Part shown: positions 57,433-64,000 of the stretch, piece after piece | Position numbering within the stretch: position 1 is the first letter of the stretch | How the letters are laid out: every line of letters starts with the position of its first letter | From: Rotaria sp. Silwood1 | Taxonomy: Eukaryota; Rotifera; Eurotatoria; Philodinida; Philodinidae | DNA length: 64,000 nt | Direction: 5' to 3' | Assembly: GCA_905250075.1 (NCBI GenBank) | Contig: CAJNOP010000013.1 | Span: 3,817,312-3,881,311 of the forward strand | Program-made: the position numbers and the translations under genes | Notes under the pieces: model-generated | Told to the model about the DNA's origin: nothing | Databases searched by the model: none | What the model saw: the letters and a program-made list of their open reading frames with translations, nothing else

Positions 57433-59165
57433 CAACAACGTCTTCATACAATACAATATTGTACTTCGTATTAACGAGCAACAGTTTACAATATCGTCGT
57501 ATTGATGGTCGATCATCAAATTATTACTATGACATAAAAGAAATAATTATCTCAGCGTCTGGCAATTATTCATTTACAAGTTCTAGTACTTTTGCTGCAT
57601 ATTGTTTTTTACATGCTAATAGTTTTAACTCATCTGATCCGTTGTTGAATTTGGTTGCTCAAGGTCATAAGAGTGCTGGTGATGGACAATATCAATATAC
57701 TGTCTTTCTTCCATTTGATGATACGATGTCGAAGCGAGTATGTATAATTTTTCTTGGTAATATAAGTTAAGTTTACATCTACAAGGAAATCAATATGAAA
57801 TGTCATTTTAGTGCTAAAAGTGAACTAGTTATAAGAGAACACAAAACATTATTGAAGTAGAGAAATATGAAACAAACGAAAATTATTTAAAAAATATTGT
57901 TAGTTTTTTGAAGGCTCATATCATCTAGTCATTAAATTATAGCAACGGATATTTTTTTCAAATATCAATACATATAGAATCTATTTGTTATCAATAGTTA
58001 TTCAGATTTGTATTTCTTTGATATTTATTATAGGCTATTAAGAAACGTGCTACTACAAAATACATTGTGGTGATATCTACAGAAGATGAAAGTGTCACTG
58101 GCTCATTATCACTTGTAATGAGTGGACCAGGTGTGATTACAGTAAAAACTCCAGACACTACTGCAATAAGTGTTCATAGTGAGTAATTCAGTTTTTTCAC
58201 TGACATTTTTTCATTGGAAATTCTCAATTTCTTTGATTAAGTAATTAGAAAACCTGATGTTTTTGAGGATAGTAGTTAGATATAAACAATAAACTCTGAT
58301 TTTTATAGAAGTGAGTTGATATTATTATATATAATCTAATGCTGATCTTGATGATGAATACTATAAACACCATAAATGAAATGACTTGCAATTCTAAAAA
58401 GTCGATTAACTTGATACATTAATCGACTCTGATTTCCTACTCCACTAAACAAATAGGCGAAATATATTTCTGTTTCAAGTTGTTAGAGAAAAAAGTCTGT
58501 TATTTATCAAACATCTTTATTATAAAATGCTTTGTTAGTTTTTGTTGAAAGAATAGTATGTATATATGAATCTAATCTGTGATTGTTTAGAAAATAATGA
58601 AGATGGCCTCTCCTCAGGAGATCTTGCTGGTATCATTGTTGGTAGCGTCATTGGTGGATTATTGGTGCTCATTTGTATAATGGGTCTTTGCATCATAGCT
58701 TGTTCTTGTGGTTTTTATTGTTGCAGAGGTAGACCTCTTCGATCTAACAAGGCATACATTTATAATGGCTTTCCTGTTCATAACAGTATAGGCAATATTA
58801 TATTTCAATCTAATACCTTCACTGGCTTTTATTTCAAAGATGGTATATGGTATGAACCTCATTATTTTACACTTGCATTCTATCCTCAAGCTAACTATAC
58901 TGTATATGGTAAAGGAAAAGATAGTCTTGGTTTATATGTTGCTAAAGGAGTCTATTCACCAAGAACTCTTCGCATGGCTTTTGATAAATACTATCAAACA
59001 GAATTTGGAAATGTAAGACAAAATCAAAATAAGAAAATGACTATTCAAGTTACATGGAATCCTTTTACACAAAGCTTTGAAGGCAAACATTATTTAAAAG
59101 ACGGAAAATATGTTGAAGAACAACCATATATAATGCAAATAACAAATGTACCATACTTTCGATAG
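57433..59165 (+). CDS. Single-pass membrane protein, unrecognised family (5' end missing)
   Basis: Three exons, 57433-57737, 58034-58178 and 58591-59165, join in phase and give about 341 residues. The first opens after CATATAG in phase 1 without an ATG, so a leader exon is missing. The N-terminal 150 residues are beta-rich with Asn-linked sequons (for example GNYSFTSSS) and look extracellular. One transmembrane helix follows, LAGIIVGSVIGGLLVLICIM, then a Cys cluster (CSCGFYCCRG) that could be palmitoylated. The last 130 residues are a beta-rich cytoplasmic region: IGNIIFQSNTFTGFYFKDGI, YTVYGKGKDSLGLYVAKGVY, FDKYYQTEFG, FEGKHYLKDGKY. The G-x-G-x-D-x-x-G-x-Y pattern followed by K-x-Y recalls a lipocalin-like beta-barrel, but I cannot name the family. 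The gene could be a receptor or adhesion protein. Confidence 0.75.
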
Positions 59166-59749
59166 TCACATGTAAATTAATTGCTATCTTAATATGTGAT
59201 GAAGCCATTTTTAATCAATATTGATATACTTTTATATTTGTTTCTTATTTTAACTTGATGACCTTTGTTTTACAAATTAAAACAAAATGTATGCTAGTAT
59301 TAATACGAAAAGTTGCTTTTGATGAATAGTAAAAGTTGGCTAGCATGTCTAATATTTGTAAGCAGTGATTAACAAATAGTAAAGAAGACTTCGATGTGCA
59401 TAGTATATGCTCAATAATGTCGAAACGAATTTATGTATCAATATAATCATACTCAGTGCGTTAGCACTACGAGAGGTAGTAGTTGTTTTCACTAAAAAGA
59501 ATTTGAAGAAGCAATATAAAGTTATTATAGGGCAGAATATTTTACGCCTCCTATTTATATTAGAATAAGATTGCTTAATCCAACATTTATATATGTATAT
59601 GGGAAGGATCAGTTTGGTCGGATATCCTAGCTCTTTTTTTAGCATCGACTTGCTACTATCAGAATGTTATGATTTTTTTAAAATAATGTAGTACTCTTGT
59701 AGTGCTAACGATTTGTTGTTATTTCGATTATATATATATATATTTTTTG

Positions 59750-60560
59750 ACGTAGGTGAAGTTAGCACCAGATTCGAGTAAATCCCGCCAAGATTCGCCC
59801 AGGAACATGTTCCAACTGTCCCAAGGTGTGTTCCAAGTACAACTCGATGAGCTCTATCGAATGGTGTATTCCAATTCCCGATAGCTAAAACACCGTCCAC
59901 GAAAATCAGAAAATACTAGATTTTCACCATAGGTGATTTTGCATCCATCCACTAAAACCCGCCAAGATTCGCTCAGGAGCATGTTCCAAGTGTTCCATTC
60001 GTGTTCCGAGTACAACTTGACGCGCTCTATCGAATGGCGTGTTCAGATTTTTCATAACTCAAACTGAGTCTGAGAAAATTTGATAATACTAGAGTATCGG
60101 CACAAAAACTCTCGATTTTAGGCAGTAAATCCTGCCAAGATTTGCCGAGGAGCATGTTCCAAATGTTCCATTTATGTGCTTAGGATGGCTCACACATCTG
60201 TATACGATGGTGTATTGAGCTGTTTAATACCGCTAACCGTGTACGCAAAAATCGCAAACATGGACCCCACTATACATGACTTTGTCGCTGATACAGTAAT
60301 ATCAGCTAATATCTGTGAAGGAAGATGTTTGCAGATGTCCCATTCGTGTTGAAAGGAGTGTTTAAGAGGCTCCATGCTTTCGTAGATTGCAATGGTCGAA
60401 ACCACAAACTATACTGTAGATAACGCGTGAAAAACTATTAATAGGTGTCTCATATAATATGTAGCGATGATACTTATATTGTAAAATTAGCCGAAATTCA
60501 TTTAGAAGTTCGTTTCAAATGTTCCATTTGTGTCCTAGATACAACTTGATTTGCCCTGTC
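59750..60560. repeat. Decayed tandem array, about 175-bp unit
   Basis: The block CCCGCCAAGATTCG…AGGAGCATGTTCCAA recurs at about 59784, 59958 and 60131, and weaker copies around GGAAGATGTTTGCAGATGTCC (60320) and GAAGTTCGTTTCAAATGTTCC (60504). Spacings are about 174, 173, 170 and 186. A second shared block, GAGCTCTATCGAATGGTGT, follows in the first copies. Each unit differs substantially from the next, so the array is old. Open frames in this interval are by-products. Confidence 0.75.
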
Positions 60561-61032
60561 AAATGTTGTATGCATGTTTTCAATACACTGAAATGCCTTA
60601 CCGAAGTCTTTTATACTGTGGACACCAACCAAATAGGTCAATGAATTGTTTTGTTGCAGGGGAAAATTCGTTGTGAAATCTATTCTAATTTTGTTTTTTC
60701 TATCATATGCAGTAAATCTTCTATTTCAACTACCCGAGCAGACAAGCATGTCACTTTTTGTACTAATTTAGTATCAAAAAAAGTATGTCTAATTTTCTAT
60801 ATAACTTGTCCCCTTTGTACAGATTTTTTGCATCGAAATTTTTGATGGCAAAAAACGGCTGCTTTTTTTTCTCAAAAATAGTGAAAAACTTTTGAGCGTT
60901 TAAACGCATTAAAAAACATAAAATTAAGCGTCAAATTGTATGCAATCTTTTTGAACTATTTTCGAAAATTTTATTTTATGCGTTTATTAGTTGTATTGTG
61001 TGAATAACAGTTATCTGTGTTTCTCTTCTTGC

Positions 61033-61500
61033 TAGAGCGGTATGGAGTTTTTTACAACATCCCAACCTCAATTCAGTACATAGTTATATTTTACTGTTGA
61101 AAGAGTACTATCCAGCTCTACTTTTAGTCTCCACCATAAATTTCTAAAGAAGACAATCCTACAAAGAGTCCTATACATTTTTATCAAATGCATTTTTAGT
61201 GATACAGTAATTTAAATTTTTTGTGTTATCTTTTCCAACTAGCTTAAAAACACATCTTCAATTATCTTAAATATTACTGACATGAAACGACATAGAACGT
61301 AGCAATGAAAGATTTAAACTGCTGCATCACTGAAAATGCATTTAAAAAAATGTATAGACCCTTTTTTAGGTAACTATCTTCCTCAGAAATTCATGGTCGA
61401 GTCTAAAAAAAGGAGCTTGGTCGTACCCTTACAAAAGTAAAGTACAACAAAGTACTGAATTAAGGCTTGCGTGTTGTATAAAAAACTCGATACCACTAAA
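61033..61500. repeat. Long inverted repeat (foldback element)
   Basis: Arms of roughly 195 bp, 61033-61225 and 61305-61500, are imperfect reverse complements: GGTATGGAGTTTTTTACAAC pairs with GTTGTATAAAAAACTCGATACC, CCTCAATTCAGTAC with GTACTGAATTAAGG, CAAATGCATTTTTAGTGAT with ATCACTGAAAATGCATTT. The spacer is about 80 bp. No open frame. It lies between the 175-bp and 68-bp tandem arrays. Confidence 0.75.
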
Positions 61501-61904
61501 GAAAGAAGAAGAACAGAAAGTACGAGTATACTAATGATCTAATGGTTCGCAGTTGAATCGTTCTTAGATTGCATCTATGAAATGACCTAACGACGAAGAA
61601 CCCTATCATATTATGCTCAATTTGAATACTCACAATTTTCTCAAACGTCTGAACTCCTTGTAAACAAAATTTGTCTCTTTCAAATTTAAAATTCCTTTGT
61701 AAAGCGAATCTTTATGTGTAAAAAACTAAAACATTCTATCTGATCTATAGTCCGAGTAACTCTTAGATAAAAACATAACGAATTAACAACTCATTCGCAG
61801 CTATTAGAATAGGTGAGCCTTACTGGAAATACTACAGTATTTTTTTTCTTCCCGTATGACGTAAGTAATTGTAAAAGTAATTTTTTATCCAAGTATGTTC
61901 CCTC

Positions 61905-62515
61905 TTCATTTTGATCTTGAAAGTGGCCTAAATAAAAAAAAAATATTTCTTTCTTTTTAAATAAATGCGTTACTATTCATTATCTCGTCCAGATAGATCT
62001 AAGCAATATTTTTATATTCGCAATATTTTTCTATTTATACTTAGTGTTCATTTTGGTCTTAAGGTAGATCTAAATGAAAAAAGAAAACAATTTTTTCTCT
62101 AAACAATTACTTACCATTTATGTTGCTATAGATAGTGATCAAAATAAAATAGATACATAAGTTTTCTCAAGAAGTGCTTACTGTTCGTTGTATTATTGAG
62201 ATTAATTTGAATAATCAAAAATAAACAATTGTTATATATAAATAGTAAATATCGATTTTCATATTGAGATTGATCTAAATGATAAAAAATAAATTTTCTA
62301 AGAAATCAATTACTGCTTATGTTGATAGAGAAAATAATCTAAATCAAAGAAAATACGTAAGTGTCGTTAAAAATATTCACCACACATTGTGTTATTGAAA
62401 TCTGTCTACCTAAAACAAGTAAATAAACGAATAGATTTTATCTACAATCACTAAATTTGGTTTCCACGTTGAGGTCAATCTCAACAGGAAAACTTACATT
62501 TGAATAGATTTCTGA
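61905..62515. repeat. Degenerate tandem array, about 68-bp unit, nine copies
   Basis: Units begin near 61905, 61976, 62041, 62114, 62181, 62250, 62313, 62380 and 62453. Each has a T-rich start, a core like TTGAGATTGATCTAAAT, then an A-rich stretch (AAAAAATAAA) and a TTTTCTAAGAAAT-like end. Clearest cores: GGTAGATCTAAATG, GAGATTAATTTGAAT, GAGATTGATCTAAATG, AATAATCTAAATC, GAGGTCAATCTCAAC. Identity between units is modest, so the array is old and probably not expanding. Confidence 0.7.
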
Positions 62516-64000
62516 TCGCGACAAATTATCGAAAATATTTACAATACTAGGGCCCTCTATTATATATCGTTTCGTATCTAAAGAATGACTAGTGCTCGGA
62601 TAGTGTCTTAAGCTCTATTGAAGTGAAAAATGGATGAGCCCAGCTTTTAGCGTAGACTTCATCTAAACGTTGTGTATTTATCACTCTCAAATTTATCCTA
62701 AACTCAATTACCAGATCACGTATTAGAGCTATAAATTCATATAGTTCAAGGTGACTATGAGACTTTGACTTTGGAACAGGGTATATGTAGAACTGTAGAG
62801 GAAAACTTTCTCCATTATCTGATGTATATATATCTATATTATCAACCTCAATTGCGTTATGTTCATATGCCAGTTGGCAGCACTACACTCGCTATGTCTA
62901 TAAAAGGATGTATTGAAGTTGGTACTCTCTACTCAAATATTAACAGTCTGCAATAGTTTTACTATACACGCATCACTTGATGGAGGAAGTCTTCTTCTGC
63001 AAATGTACATGTATCCCACTGTGTAGTTAATGACTACTATGAACAGTGCATCAACCCTATCAAGACAGCAATTGCTTTCCTTACAGAAATTTTCCCGGAA
63101 GTGATAAACATTCATTGCTTCTTCAAATTGGTCATACTTTCTTTCGTACACTGTTGTAAAACTTCTCAATTCAACAAATATATTTAGTGTGACTACGTAC
63201 TGGTTATATGACGATTGATCCAGTCTCATGTATGTTTGTTTTTAATCTTGATGAATACGTTCTCTGTTATTCATGTTCGACATGAGATCATATAAATAAT
63301 AAAAAAAAAACATTAATGCTATTTCAAATTGACTTTCTTTTTTCTAAAAGTTCCCTCTAACACTGGAATAATATTCATCCATTCTCACTAAAAGAATTAA
63401 AGTCAGTTCATAGACAGCGCACAAATATTACAATGAATAGACATTGGTCTCTCCAAAAACATTCAGAGGAGAGAGAAATAAAAACTTATTTCTTCCAAAA
63501 ATTTCCAAGCGACCAAGTTTTACTAGAGTACGACTAATTGATCCAGCATATACATATCCAGGACGACTCTGTACTTAGTGTATAAAAATTCATCCATCGT
63601 ATCATGATTTGGTTAATTTTTATCCTGTTGATTGTATTTCCTATTATAAATATCAGTGATATGATCGATCCTGTTTAAAAATTTTTCGGTTCGGTTCCAA
63701 ATATTCGGAACGAATTTCTATCCAAATATTTATTTAAATACATTTAACTTTATTCGAGTGCTCTTACATCTTTTTTTCTTATTCTTTTCTTTTCTTCTCT
63801 CTCTCTCTTTTTCTTTCCTCTCCGACCGTAATAATTTCAATGAATTATCACACTTTTCTTCTGTCCTAAATGTTAGGACATTCTAACAAAAGAACACGTT
63901 GGACGTTATCTTTATATAACATAGTCTACGCTGGAGTAGATGACAGTTATTTATCTCTCTCCTTGTGTTTCATTTACTCTCTTATGTATGAAAATACATG
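62516..64000. other. Terminal intergenic region
   Basis: No complete gene is supported. Open frames at 62765-62956 and 62933-63229 have no recognised family. A C/T-rich tract spans about 63768-63825. A perfect 8-bp-stem hairpin with a 3-base loop sits at 63862-63880 (TGTCCTAA/TTAGGACA). A possible leader exon with an upstream TATAAAAA begins at 63604. Confidence 0.45.
63604..63655 (+). CDS. Possible first exon encoding a signal peptide
   Basis: ATG 63604 opens MIWLIFILLIVFPIINIS, a strongly hydrophobic leader, about 20 bp after TATAAAAA at 63580-63587. A weak donor (GTGATA) follows at 63656; reading on, the frame stops after 24 codons. The rest of the gene would be outside the window. The close TATA box to ATG distance leaves almost no 5'UTR, which is a point against it. 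Confidence 0.25.

Noticed and set aside
60190..60405. 71-codon frame in the 175-bp array
   Set aside because: Lies in repeat units that differ by frameshifts; no protein support.
59750..62515. CRISPR-like array
   Set aside because: Units are degenerate, lack constant repeats with unique spacers, and the DNA is eukaryotic.

Overview
The window looks like nuclear DNA from a small-genome invertebrate animal. It is AT-rich, its genes are cut into many short exons by mostly 50-100 bp GT-AG introns, and it carries metazoan gene families: CaMKII, an ACK/TNK2-type kinase with SH3 and CRIB, astacin, CTR copper transporter, CFAP20, UBL5 and a bHLH factor. Compact introns, AT-rich codon use, Asn/Ser tracts and degenerate repeats suggest a bdelloid rotifer such as Rotaria or Adineta. 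That assignment is an inference, since no species marker is visible.

Layout. 1312-2078 (+) is a CTR-type copper transporter, complete except possibly its N-terminus. 6898-7676 (-) is the ciliary protein CFAP20 with a candidate RFX X-box upstream. 11228-17136 (-) is a 21-exon CaMKII gene with a 24-nt in-frame micro-exon inside its association domain. 17863-18523 (+) is UBL5, divergent from CaMKII. 18696-18947 (-) is the end of a small Cys-rich protein. 20746-26435 (-) is an 18-exon ACK/TNK2-like protein (kinase, SH3, CRIB, Pro-rich tail) whose kinase has lost the catalytic Asp. After a repeat-rich interval come an orphan basic Ser/Asn-rich protein (36409-37939, +) and a bHLH transcription factor (38494-39529, +). 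39530-50568 is a gene desert holding a decayed reverse-transcriptase fragment. 50569-56460 (+) is a secreted astacin metalloprotease with a Thr-rich repeat tail and one large intron holding a foldback repeat. 57433-59165 (+) is a single-pass membrane protein of no recognised family. 59700-64000 is repeat-dominated.

The genes are not a co-functional cluster. The two kinase genes both concern Ca2+ or small-GTPase signalling, and the astacin and the membrane protein both act at the cell surface.

The non-coding part holds four long imperfect inverted repeats (28798-29280, 32299-33260, 52355-52730, 61033-61500), a decayed tandem array of about 175 bp (59750-60560) and a separate tandem array of about 68 bp (61905-62515). 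These, the dead-kinase ACK homologue and the CaMKII micro-exon are the most unusual things I see. Exon models were built by hand from splice sites and reading-phase continuity. Ends of some genes (CTR start, CFAP20 last exon, Cys-rich and membrane-protein starts) are unresolved.
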